Of a stretch of 64,000 nucleotides of DNA, positions 1 through 11,100 are shown in pieces. The notes under the pieces are model-generated. The model ran no database searches, had not been told where the DNA came from, and was given only the letters and a program-made list of their open reading frames with translations. The DNA is from Motacilla alba alba (lineage: Eukaryota > Chordata > Aves > Passeriformes > Motacillidae). The stretch spans positions 44,464,473 through 44,528,472 of the forward strand of contig NC_052046.1 in assembly GCF_015832195.1 (NCBI RefSeq), in the 5' to 3' direction. Each line of letters begins with the position of its first letter. Positions within the stretch are counted from its first letter, which is position 1. The position numbers and the translations under genes were made by a program.

Positions 1-3000
1 AATCAATTTCCCATTCCATATCTTCAAGCATTTCTTCCACAAACAGTTGAATTTATTTCCACTCACCATTAGTTTATGTAATGTAAGAAAGTCTAGTCTG
101 GTGAAATGGTAGGAAACTTGAACTCAATATAATGTTTATTCTGTAGACTGTCCTTCCTGCCATACAATATAGTGTATGCTACTTAACTGAATGATGAAAG
201 TGTTTCTCTTCAAGAATTTAATGTTCTTTGTCTCATCTCTAGGAACATAAAATACAGAATTCAAATACATCTATGTAAAATATATATTTTGGGTTTTTTT
301 CTGACTAACACTAGGCAAGCATGTAAAATTGAATCCTCCCAGCAACACACACACAAAACATTGTAGAGAGAATTGTGTTCGTGCTTAACAGTACTGTGTG
401 TATATCAGCAATGAATACTATAGAAAACAGGATATGGAATAAAGATTATTATTTCTACAGGATACAGATCCAAAGTCCTCAAGATGTTATCATGGCACAG
501 AGGAAAGTCCAAACAGGAGATTTCTGCTATTTCTTTAAATAGACATACACTGCAATTAAGAAGACAGTTGCACAGCTAGGTCCATTTATTCTGATCAACT
601 TGACTTTCAAACATCTATTTTGTTATCTTGATACGGTACCTTTTTCTCCCCATCTGTGGGGGCTATTAGACCACATAGTGAGGTTAAATGGAACCCAACA
701 GAACAGGCAAAAAAAATGTTGTAGGATCCTTGGAGAAATAGCTGATGCAGGGTGATATCCTATCTGGATGGAGGCAGGGTAGTCTTGCAAAGAGTATCAC
801 AAATTTACCAGGGTACTATGCAGTCATGGGACAGGGAGTACAGGGGTGTTGGTAGGAGGAAGGATGCTGAATTCTGCAAACTTTGCCAAAAGAGAAACGA
901 AAGGAGAAATGGAAAACAGGATTCAGCAGCAAGCTAGGATAAGTTTGGAGAGAAGGTCATGGAGACTTAGTCATACCTACACAAAGATGTCCAAGCATCT
1001 GGTCTAAGCTTGGTAAGAAAATACAAGTTTTCCTCTCTGGTTATGTAAAAGCTACTTGTCAGAGCTCTTTGCCAACTTAGTTACACTTTGTCTAGAAGAA
1101 AATGCTCCCATGTAACTGCACTTATCCCTACCCCTAAGATGCCCAAGGAAGCCTTGAAGGCAATGGGACTATTCCCTTGACAGCTAAAGGGGTGCCTTCA
1201 TAGGGATCTTGTCAGAAAATGACTAAAAACAGAGTGATGGTCAGGAACTAGTCAGTCAGAAGAGGCACCACTGAGTAACTAAAATGTCTCAGAGAGGGCT
1301 GCTATAACACAGACAAGGAGCCCCAAATAAACCTAGTATAGAAGTCCTGCCCTCTTTCCCTCCCCTGATGCCTCCCATGCAAATTCAAAATTATGCTTTC
1401 AAATTCAGGGGCAAAAGAGGGACATGACACCCAATTTTGAACATAACTGAGTGCTTCAACCTTTCATGAAAAAATAGCCAGCCACAAAAATGCTTGCTTT
1501 TTTTTTTTTTAGTTTTACACAAAGTATGCAAGTAAAACTACTGTCAAAAGAATGTTCCCCAGCATTTCCCTGATTTCTCCCCAGGGTCCTTAAATTTGCT
1601 GATGTTAAAAGAAAAACAAAGAACTACAAAAATGCACATGAGCACAATTCTATAAATAAAAAAGGGAGGAAAAATGAAAGCATTTCTTGTATTTTGAACC
1701 AGCCATTTGCTTACTCCCTCACTGCTCTGTGCTCAGAACATTAACAGAAGACTGATACTAGAAGGAGTCTTTCTATCACATTGAGTCTGACCTGAATTTC
1801 CTTTCTAAGGCCTGGGAAATAAAATCAGAGAGATTAAGATCTACTTTTTACCCTTATACTGGAAAACTTCAGTAGTAAAGGGCAAAATTTTTTCCAAGAT
1901 AAACAAAAAATTTGGCTTAATTTTGTGTCTGGGTTATAAATACATTAGAAAGGGGAGAAATTAGTCATATGAGCATATAAATAATAGCTCAATTACATTC
2001 AAGAATATGTGGGTGGGTGTCCTGGGTGGAATAATTTGCTAAAGCAGCGATCTTCTTCCTTGCTTTTCCTCTTCCTCTTAATTTATTCCTCTTTCTGAAT
2101 ATGTTCTTCTTCTTTTTAACCTTTATTTATATCTTGCTTTTTGTTCTTTAATCTTGGTGATTTTTCTATAATGAGTCTATACACATTTTTCTTTAGGATT
2201 GGTATTTTCAATGGATACCAACACAGTGTAGAGTGCTTAAGTGTATACCTAGTCTCTGGTACACACTTCTATTTTTCTGATGTCAAGAAAATGTGTATCT
2301 AAAATCAAAGGAATGCTTAACAGTTCTGCTGTACAAGTCTCAGTATGGTTGTTTTCACCATATTACAGTACAGTACTGTACAACCTGCTGCAACATCAAA
2401 GACCCCTCCTTCCTTCTTGCTTTTTCTTACACATTTCTGCTCTTGCTTTTTGCTGCTTATTTTGATTTTGTTTTGATTTCACTTGAAACTGATGCTGACA
2501 CGTAATAAAATTCTCCAGCATGTAGATTTCTGTCAAGCCTCCTGGCTGATCAAGGCTGTCCAGCTGATCAGCCTACTGATTCCGATGCAGGAACCAACCA
2601 CTCTAGCTACACTGTTTCTTTTTGTGCAGCTTGGCAGCAGTGAGGAATCTAAGAATCAGTGTAACCATGCCTGGCTTCAGAGCAAGACTCAACACGGATC
2701 TGGAAGGACTAAACCACCTGAGACACGTGGTTCCTGCACCATACAGAGCAGTGAGCTGGAGCTGTGCGAGAGCATTCCTGAGATGTTTCACTGCCCATGC
2801 TTGCCTGCAAGGGAAACACTGGAGTTTGCTTGGGATTATGTCAGTCTCATACCTTCCTAGGTGATAATGAGGTACTGTGCGTTGTACATGTCTTTCTCTC
2901 AGGTTGCTTTTTCTGGTACCTGAGCAGATCATGACCTGACATTTATATGCACTCAGCTTGAAAACACTGTGTGACAGTATCAAAAACAAGAAAGTTGTAG

Positions 3001-5865
3001 CTGTGCTTTTATTTTAAATCTGGGATCTTGTGCCAGGTGTTAGGAAAACATTCAAAATACCACAATGTCAACAAAAATATTTTTCCCAACCTCAGTGGAG
3101 TTTTGTGTCTCTCACTGAAGGCAGGATTGGCCCTTTCACCTTCACCAGAAGCACAGGACTGGTAGCCCTTTCCTTACACACGCAGTTACACATGGAGAGG
3201 TTTCTAATCCAAAATATTAGAAGTAACTCCAAAGGTAGTTTTGCACAGCAGCAATTTCTCAGACCCTGGGAGCAAGGCTAAAAAGCTCCTGAATTAAGCC
3301 TGCCAGAGGAAAAAAAAAAGCAAGAGCTGACCAAAACCTGAGGACCTGGAAAAAAAAACTTCAGAAGTCTTTTTTTTTTTCTTTTGTAAGTTTCTTTCGA
3401 AAAAGTGTGAGTATTCTTAGCATCTTTTCAACCTGTTCTAGCATAGGAATATGTTCCTACTGCTCCTAATTTCCATATTTTGAGTGTCCTTCTTTCACTA
3501 TTTAGAGCATTCCAAGTTTACAGCTAATTGTGGTTAAAAAAATCCTTTGGTAGATGGAACAGTATGAGATATGCTCCCATTTCCTGGCTCTTTTGAGGAC
3601 AGTAACCCATGGCCAGGCAGGCTGTCTTAACTTCTCACTGAATGGTTCTACATGGTGGGGTGATGCACAGCAGCAAATCCTCTCCAGTGTCATTGGCAAA
3701 AAGTGGGACTGATGATACTGGGTCACTTCCCACAGGAAGGGCCTACAATTAAGAACATGGTGTTTATCTGACATGAATGGTTGGGAGATGATGTCATTGA
3801 AAATGCACTGCACCACCACACTAACACCTGCTATATCCGAAGTGGTCCCCATTTAGCATCTGCATTTCTGATGTGGATGCATTGTTCTGTCTGAGTATAC
3901 TTGAGCTGTTTTAGGGAAGCATTCTGAGTGTTGCTGAGCAGAGATAGCACCACACACGGATATAAAAGCATTGTTAAAACAAGCTTTATATGGGATGTTC
4001 TGCCAAGTGGTTCCCTTCCCTTCCTCTTCTCATTTCCTTGTTCTCCTTTAGCCACTGGAGAATGGTAATCCTTTTATTCGCTTATGCATAAACTGGTGAC
4101 TTTCCAGACCTGCCACAAAAGACATTTGACAAGATGACTTCTCTGGAAAGATGCAGCAGAAGGAGATGAAAATGCCTTTCCTGAGGATTTTAATACTGCT
4201 ATGGTTGTACTGACAGAATATGGAGAACCTTGCACTGACAGCTGTAAATAAAAAGAAAAATACTACAGCTAATTTCATTCTTCCCTCTTACATAAACTTT
4301 TTTTTCAATATCTGTTTTTGACCTTTAGAAACAACACATGCACAATGTCTTGCTCATCCCAAGCAATAAGCTTTGATATTTTATTCTTAACACCCAAAAG
4401 AGCAGGCACACAACTATATCTAAATGGAGAAAGCATGGAGACACCTATGGACAGCAAAGTCACTGGTGGTTCCAAAAATTTCTCAGTTAAATATGAAAAT
4501 GAAATATGAGTATGAAAATGAAAATCTAGGCCTTAGAAACCTGAGTCAGGATTTCCTCGTCTTGCAGGTATACCGGCTTAAATCCTTTTCCTTCACTCTT
4601 TCCTTCCAGCCAAGAATGTCTCTTTCTGTCTGTCTACCCACTGGTTGACTGCTGGACAGTCTGTCCCTGCAGGCCATTCCAGAGACTGTTGGCAGGGTGA
4701 GCAGGGATCATCACCTATTCTGATGCAGCTGGGCATTGCAGAGCAACATGCAAGAATACAGGGTCCCAGGGATGGCTCTAAATACTCACAGGAGACACCT
4801 GGATTCTTGTCCCTCCACCACAAACTATTTCTCTGCTTTACCTAACACAGTTAGTGTATAGAGGCTACTGTGATGTTAAAAGAATAGTTATATCATGGTG
4901 TTTTTAGGAGATGTGACTCCAAGGCTTGTCTTGTCGGAGTCCTTCTAGTTCCCTAACCCAGACACTGACACAGGGGATGAGCAGTGTCCCTAGAACACCA
5001 AATTTCAAAGCATTCCAGTCTGTAGATTGGGTTCTTCCTTCTTCTGCTGCTTCCCTTCCCTTCATTCTCTCCAACCATCCATTTTCCATGGCATAGCTTT
5101 CCTCTGCTTTCACATGGAATGAAACTCTGCTCTTGTCAAAGAGCAGTCAACATTCACCAAGGAAGACTGTTGAAAGCAGAGTTCCCCAGGTCAACTGGGA
5201 ACTGCTCTAATTACCCCTAGTGTGACCCCACGCACCCCACGTGCATGTCACTACAATTCTCCTTAATTCCAGCAATCCCTCTCCATTGCCTGGGTGGAAC
5301 CTTGCTGTATATGACAGAGCAAACTGTTCTGGTGACAACCACTCTTGAGCTCAGCTGCACTCATAACAGATGGTTGAAAGTGATTTTTCACTGTTACGTG
5401 CTTAAGCAATAGCGGTGGCATGAGTCTGGTGCTTTCCTCCTGCACCCACAGGGTCAGAACATCTCCATTTTGGTAAAATGTGGAGCAAAAGCATAGTTCT
5501 GACACCTGCCAGAAAAAAAAAAAAAAAAGAAAAACAAGAAAAGGAAACGAGCCCTTCAAAGTAAGGACAGTTCTTGGGCTGTTCTTAAAAAGGCCTGAAA
5601 CTTGAAAACCACAAACTGCAGGTGAAAAGCTACTTTTTTATGATGTGGGATATTTCATTCCACACAGTGATTGCTTGGTGTGTTAATACATGAGTTTTGC
5701 ATTTCCCAAAATGATAGGGGGGAGAGCAGTGCAGAAATCACACATTCCTTTTTTTTTTTTTTCTAGTGTCTCATTCGATCTTTTCAGCCCAGAATTCAAG
5801 GATAGGCCCTGGCCTTCACATAAAAGGTATACACCAGATGGTTTCATCAAAAGGAAAGTAGTGAC
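1..5865. other. Downstream flank of LPL, no gene recognised
   Basis: AT-rich sequence with short poly(T)/poly(A) runs (for example 1498-1510 and about 5513-5528). Open frames are short and have no recognisable family. By mammalian synteny SLC18A1 would lie further out on this side on the other strand; no exon of it was seen. Confidence 0.6.
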
Positions 5866-5885
5866 TTCAGATTCAGTTTGAGAAT

Positions 5886-5891
5886 TTTATT
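5886..5891 (-). terminator. LPL: LPL distal poly(A) signal AATAAA
   Basis: Canonical hexamer on the minus strand, about 2.17 kb past the LPL stop. It is the last good signal before the sequence changes character, so it is the favoured end of the long transcript. Confidence 0.7.
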
Positions 5892-6111
5892 AAAACCATA
5901 GGTTTCTGTTCTATACAAAACTGAGGAGATTTAAAAAAGAAAAAGTATTAACGACATTGGAAACAGTGCAATGTAAGTGGCTTGTTGATAAAAATCTCTC
6001 AAAGCTATATACAGGATTAATACTACACAACTATATTAATGTAGAGACTGTTAGCAACTTTAGCAATATATACAAACTACTTTTACACTCATAAATATCT
6101 TATTTACAGCT

Positions 6112-6120
6112 AATAAATAA
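6112..6120 (-). promoter_or_regulatory. AU-rich element nonamer in LPL 3' UTR
   Basis: The minus strand reads TTATTTATT, the classic nonamer recognised by mRNA-destabilising or stabilising proteins. A further TATTTAT core lies nearby at about 6090-6096. It would be present only in transcripts ending at the distal poly(A) site. Confidence 0.45.
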
Positions 6121-6301
6121 CATTCAAAGCTAAATCATGTTTTCTTATGGAAAGAACCTTCATTATTTTGTATCCCAATTCTGAATGTGTTTGTATTTGA
6201 TCCTGTATTAAGAGCTGTCCAGATACTTTGCTTCTGAAGAATTTATCTTTTAAGAGAAAATTGCAACAAAATGTGGAATCTATAGGGAATAAATCACTGT
6301 A

Positions 6302-6307
6302 TTTATT
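6302..6307 (-). terminator. LPL: Alternative LPL poly(A) signal AATAAA
   Basis: A second canonical hexamer on the minus strand, about 0.42 kb before the distal one. Human LPL makes two mRNAs that differ by alternative polyadenylation, so use of this site is plausible. Another AATAAA at 7322-7327 would give a much shorter UTR. Confidence 0.5.
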
Positions 6308-7628
6308 TTTAGAGGTCTCAAATGCAGTGGCTCAATACTCAACCCCACCCTCAGTGACTCATCACATCTCTGCTGTAGTTTAATCAAATGTGAAATCAAA
6401 TGTGAGCAAATTCAGAGCTATTAATATTCCAACATATTGCACTGTTTAAGACTTTTATCCCCAAATATACTAGCAGCTACAGTTGGAAATAAGAAACAAG
6501 TTGCGCACAAAAACACATACATTTTTTTTCTTTGCTTTTAAAATGGGATGATATTGGAGAAATCACCATCTCCATGCTGTCTTGCACATGCAGGAAAAGA
6601 CTGCAACACCCAGCATCAACAGCTACCATTACACTTCTCCAAATGTCTACCTTCAAGCCCTTGTACCTCCCCAGCATTTTGTTTACTCTCTAGAAAGCTG
6701 AAAGAGGGTTACTGCACCTTTCAGCACACTAGAAAAAGTATGTTACTTAAAAATGGGGAAGCAGACTGCCTTCAGTATACCTATTTTTTTAAACTTGCAG
6801 CATGGCTAATTTGAGTGTTTTTCAGAGCACTCCTTCTTGTGGAGCACACAACCTGGCTGCTTTTAATTGGCTCAGCTCCTGTTTCATGCTGAATTCCACC
6901 TCATGGCAGAAAACTAGGCAGCTCCTCATAGTGTACCACAGCCAAGAAACAAACTGATGTGGATCACGGGCAGTCACAATTCCAGTACAGGGAAGTATGA
7001 GCATCCTTGTCAGCTATCAAGTGGATTCACTTGCACTGAAAACTGCATACAGCAGCCACACAGCTGCATGACTGACACTCAGTGTCCAAGAGCAGACAAA
7101 CTGTGACAGTTTTGGCGTACATGACGCAAGCAAGCAGGGAGAGGGTGGAGGGTGGGGGGAAATATCTGTTTCCTGCATTTTCTGGTAGCTCAGTTCCTCT
7201 GCAGCTCCATTTTCACAGTGTTGAAGGCTAGACAGTTTCATTTGCAATAACTGAAAGCATAGATAAAATATTAAATGTCTGCATAAGACACTGGCATTGC
7301 TGCCTTCTCCTAGAGCTGTTATTTATTCCAGGGTAAGCGGCATAGAAGTATATAGCTTAACAGATCATACCTATTGCTAAGCAGCACTGGCATCTACCCC
7401 CAATTAAATACATTCATAACCACAAACTAAAAAATTCATCCCCATATTAAGTCAGTCCCTGACACCTTCTATTACTACACACAGCAAAGGTGTTTTTTTT
7501 TCTAATGGGAAACCTACTTATTTGCTAAACACACACTTGAAAAACAATGAACTCTCTCCACTGAACTGCCTGAAAATTCAATTTGCTAAGACACAAAAAA
7601 AATAGTTTCAAGTGACTCATGAAAAGAA

Positions 7629-7702
7629 CAAAAAAACCCCACTAATCAAAAAAAACCCCAAAACCAAACAAAATAAAAACAGCAAGATAAAATAAAACCA
7701 AG
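7629..7702. repeat. A/C-rich low-complexity tract in LPL 3' UTR
   Basis: Runs of A broken by CCCC and CC on the plus strand, so the mRNA carries U-rich sequence with GGGG blocks. It could bind CUG/GU-type RNA-binding proteins, but this is only compositional. Confidence 0.6.
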
Positions 7703-8063
7703 TAGAGGGCTTTGTTTCTTTTCAATAAATATTAAAAAAATGCTATGTAGGATCGGATGTCAAGAAACCTTGTCACAAGGCACCATGATTAAGCAAAATT
7801 ACCTATATCATTTCAGCACTTCAAACTTTGGCAAGTAGTTTTGCAGGTTTCTTTTGTTTTTAACTATTTGGATAATGTATCTTTATGGTTAGTAACTTCA
7901 TATGCTGAGACTTTTTTACAAGAAGTCTCTAAAATAGCTAGGAATAGCAGGCAAAAATCCAGCAGCGGATAAATATTTCTATATATTTGGTTCTGAACAT
8001 CCAGTCCACAGGGATGAACAGACTCTTCTCCTCTCCAGTGTGAAAAATCTTTGTTTTTGTCAC

Positions 8064-8109
8064 TTAAGCAGATTCATGAGCAGAATTTTCTTTCGAGGCT
8101 CTCTTGGTA
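8064..8109 (-). CDS. LPL: LPL exon 10, coding tail and stop
   Basis: Completes codon 470 and adds [14 protein letters not shown] before the TAA at 8064-8066. The acceptor TTTCTTCACAG is strong. Mammalian LPL has essentially no coding in this exon. A basic and polar C-terminal extension of about 15 residues is established for chicken LPL, and this one fits in length and position. Its role is unknown; it may add to heparin affinity. Confidence 0.93.
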
Positions 8110-11100
8110 CTGTGAAGAAAAAAGTAAAATATAAAGGCGATGAGGAAGATGCAAGATACTTGTTCCCTTCTATCTTATTTTTGAGAATTAAGATTTTAAA
8201 ACTCCCTACTTAATGGGAAGATAAATTATGTGCTTAGGCTTCTCCCGGCTTCCGCTTGATTTTATGTCAGATACACACAGAGGTCTCAAGGCCTGTCCAG
8301 GTCATTGCCCCAGCATAACGGCCAGCACATGTGCATTTTTATGCAGAGCTAGATCTCAGTCCAGAAGTATCCCCATGAAACCATTCACACACAGTAATTG
8401 AACTAAAATAAATATAACCACTTCTCTATCTCAAACTTTAGTGGGTAAAGTCCAAAGCCTGTCCCCACATCTAATCTGGGTCAGGAAAATTATTGATAAA
8501 AATATTAAAGTGCACCAAAAGGCTATTAAACAAAGGCAGAATCTCTGATCTGTAGAGATAAAACTCTCAGGAATTCACTCACCTGATGGCTGCCATCAGA
8601 AAGCAGTGTTGCTAAGAAGAGCACCATCATATGCCTGCTCCATTCCTGTACCAACCTCCAAATCTGCTGCTGGCCAGTATGGAGGGAGGGCTCTGAGCTG
8701 ACCCAGTGTGGAAGTTTGAATATTCTGCAGCTAAGGGTAAGTGCTGAGACAGAGACATGCTTTCCTCTTTGTGCTAGTGCCTTGTCTGCAACCCTCTCTA
8801 ACAGTCCCTCATACCTAGCCAAGTGACTGTGAGAGGCAGTGACTAGCGCTTGCTTCTCACACATGCCAACAATCACACAAGGATGGTTAGTAGAAGAGCT
8901 AGCCAAGAGCTTTTAAGCTGCCAAAGTGGCCATAAGCAAACCTCTGGTTAGTCTGAGCTGTGATGCTTTTGAAGCCCTGAGAAGACTAGTGCACAAGTCA
9001 ATTAAAGGGAAAGTTTAATTACCACTCAAGTGGTAATAAAATAATCTAAAACCAATAGCGGTTACTCATACCCTCCTCTCTTCCGGTTGACAGGCTGCTC
9101 CGAGCATTTCACAAATATTGCTGCCTCTTCTCCCTTACTGATACGTGAGGTGCCATCTCGAGAACAGAACACCACTCTGTGGAATAAGTATTAGAAAAAT
9201 CACAAGACTGAGCCAAACACCCCTTTTTAATCTTAGAAAGAAGATTGGTGCTTGGAAACAGTCTTTATATTTTGTCACGTGGGGCAATGCTACTTTGCAG
9301 GCCTGTGAGAAAGTTATTTTTAAAGGAGAATTCTGTAACAAAAGAAATGCTGTGCAAGAACTGGTAAATGAATCATACATGGACATCAAAGCATAGCCAT
9401 AATTTTCACTGATCCCTTGCAAAAAAATGTTCTTGAGGCTAAGATAGCAGAAGTTCTACCCCAAAGTCTCTCGGATCTTTATTTACACCAGCCTTTATGT
9501 GTTTTTTGTCAGGTGAATGAACTTGGAAGAAAGCCCATACTCCCTCACGTGTGCAAATGAAGTAGGTTGCAATTTCCAGAAAACATGAGCACTCGCTTTT
9601 CTATTTATCAGTACTTTCCCCACCCCTATATTTGTTCAGCTCTGATAACTGTTCTTTGATCAAGTGACTGACCTGTTTATTCAAAGGAGGAACTTATTAT
9701 TATTTACTATACTATACATAGGACACACATACTCTGTTCTGGGCCCATGTTCTGCAAACAGATCTCATGTTTAGTGAATATGAGTATTTCAAAAGATTAA
9801 TGTCGAAGCACTTCTGTTCAGGCTTTGATGTTTCAACATTCATGCATTCGCAATGTCCTGCAACAGTCACATGTTTCAGTTTTCACCCACCATTCAGGTA
9901 TTTGACTCCTAACAATAACTAAGCAATAAATTCTTGTGCAAACACACTTTTGAAAGGATCTCTAAAAATCTCCATCTAAGCATGCTCTTTGTGACAAAAG
10001 CTATGCAAGAACCCAGCATGAAAAAGGAGGACAGAAATTGCAAACACAATCACTGATGCTGGCTCATGGAGCATAAGCTCTCCTGCATATTATAACATAC
10101 CTTAAGTAGATACAATACTGGCATACAAATTAATTACATGGCAAGAAGACTACAAACTGCAGATCCCAGTGGAAGTAAATGACTGAACTTAGATGACAGA
10201 AATGGTGGTTTGATACCACTGGAGCCCTGATTATCATTAATGCTGCATCCATTTGTAACTGCTTAACATGCTTGTCCCAGTCTGTGAGATACCAAAAATC
10301 AGGAAGCCCTGTCCATTAGAACTAATATAGCTTATAACAATCAAAACAAGTTACTTTTTCTGAGTTTCCCCTGACTTCATTCTGATTCTCTGGATGTCAA
10401 ATGTAAAAGGAGTCCACCAGTCTGACCAGCTGAAGAAGGTGTCTTTTTCCCACTGCAGCTTCACCATAAACAGGTCTCCAATATCCACTTCTGTGTAAAT
10501 CAGGAAGGAGAAGGTCTTGTTTGAGGAGACTTCAGGCCTGTGGGGAGGAGAATAAGAAAACAAACAAACAAAACCACCTGAAATTCTTGGACAGACAAAG
10601 AAAATTAAGGAGCAATATAACCTGGAATTTTTGTACTCCAGAGAAGGAAGCAAAAATGCCTCTACCTTTTGTAGAGGCAAAAGGAAACATCCTTCTATAG
10701 CAAGGCTGGTAAAATCCTGGGACAGTCTGCCAGGCAAGGGTTGTCCTCGCCTGTGCTGGTGACTCTCAGAAAAGCCAGACAACCACCACCCATAACCAGT
10801 TTACATTCCTCAGAGCAGAAAACAGGCTTTGGTGTTTTCCAGTTCCCTTCCCTGCCAGCCTGTGCGTAGGGATGAACACACAAACTTCCGTTTATTTGCA
10901 GTGCTGTGAAAGCAAATCCCAAGTCTCCCTTAGCTTCTGCACTGAGACCTTCAGATGCATAAGTCCACTTTTAAGAAGATTTAACATGGTATAAAGATAC
11001 TGAGAAGAAAATAAGAAAGCACTGGAAACACTCTTATTAAGCTGTGTCACAGGTCAGACTGTGTTTCCATATTTCAGATGTCTCATCAAGAAGAGCTCCT

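Larger units (their letters stand above)
5868..8063 (-). other. LPL: LPL 3' UTR (exon 10)
   Basis: About 2.2 kb from the stop codon to the likely cleavage site, close to the roughly 2 kb mammalian LPL 3' UTR. The most distal minus-strand poly(A) signal is AATAAA at 5886-5891, so cleavage is expected near 5865-5875. The 5' boundary is certain; the 3' boundary is inferred. The UTR holds a tract at 7629-7700 that is U/G-rich in the mRNA, and an AU-rich nonamer at 6112-6120. Confidence 0.8.

Noticed and set aside
3502..3852. Minus-strand open frame of 116 codons downstream of LPL
   Set aside because: No recognisable domain, signal or homology, and no nearby splice or poly(A) context. Likely chance.
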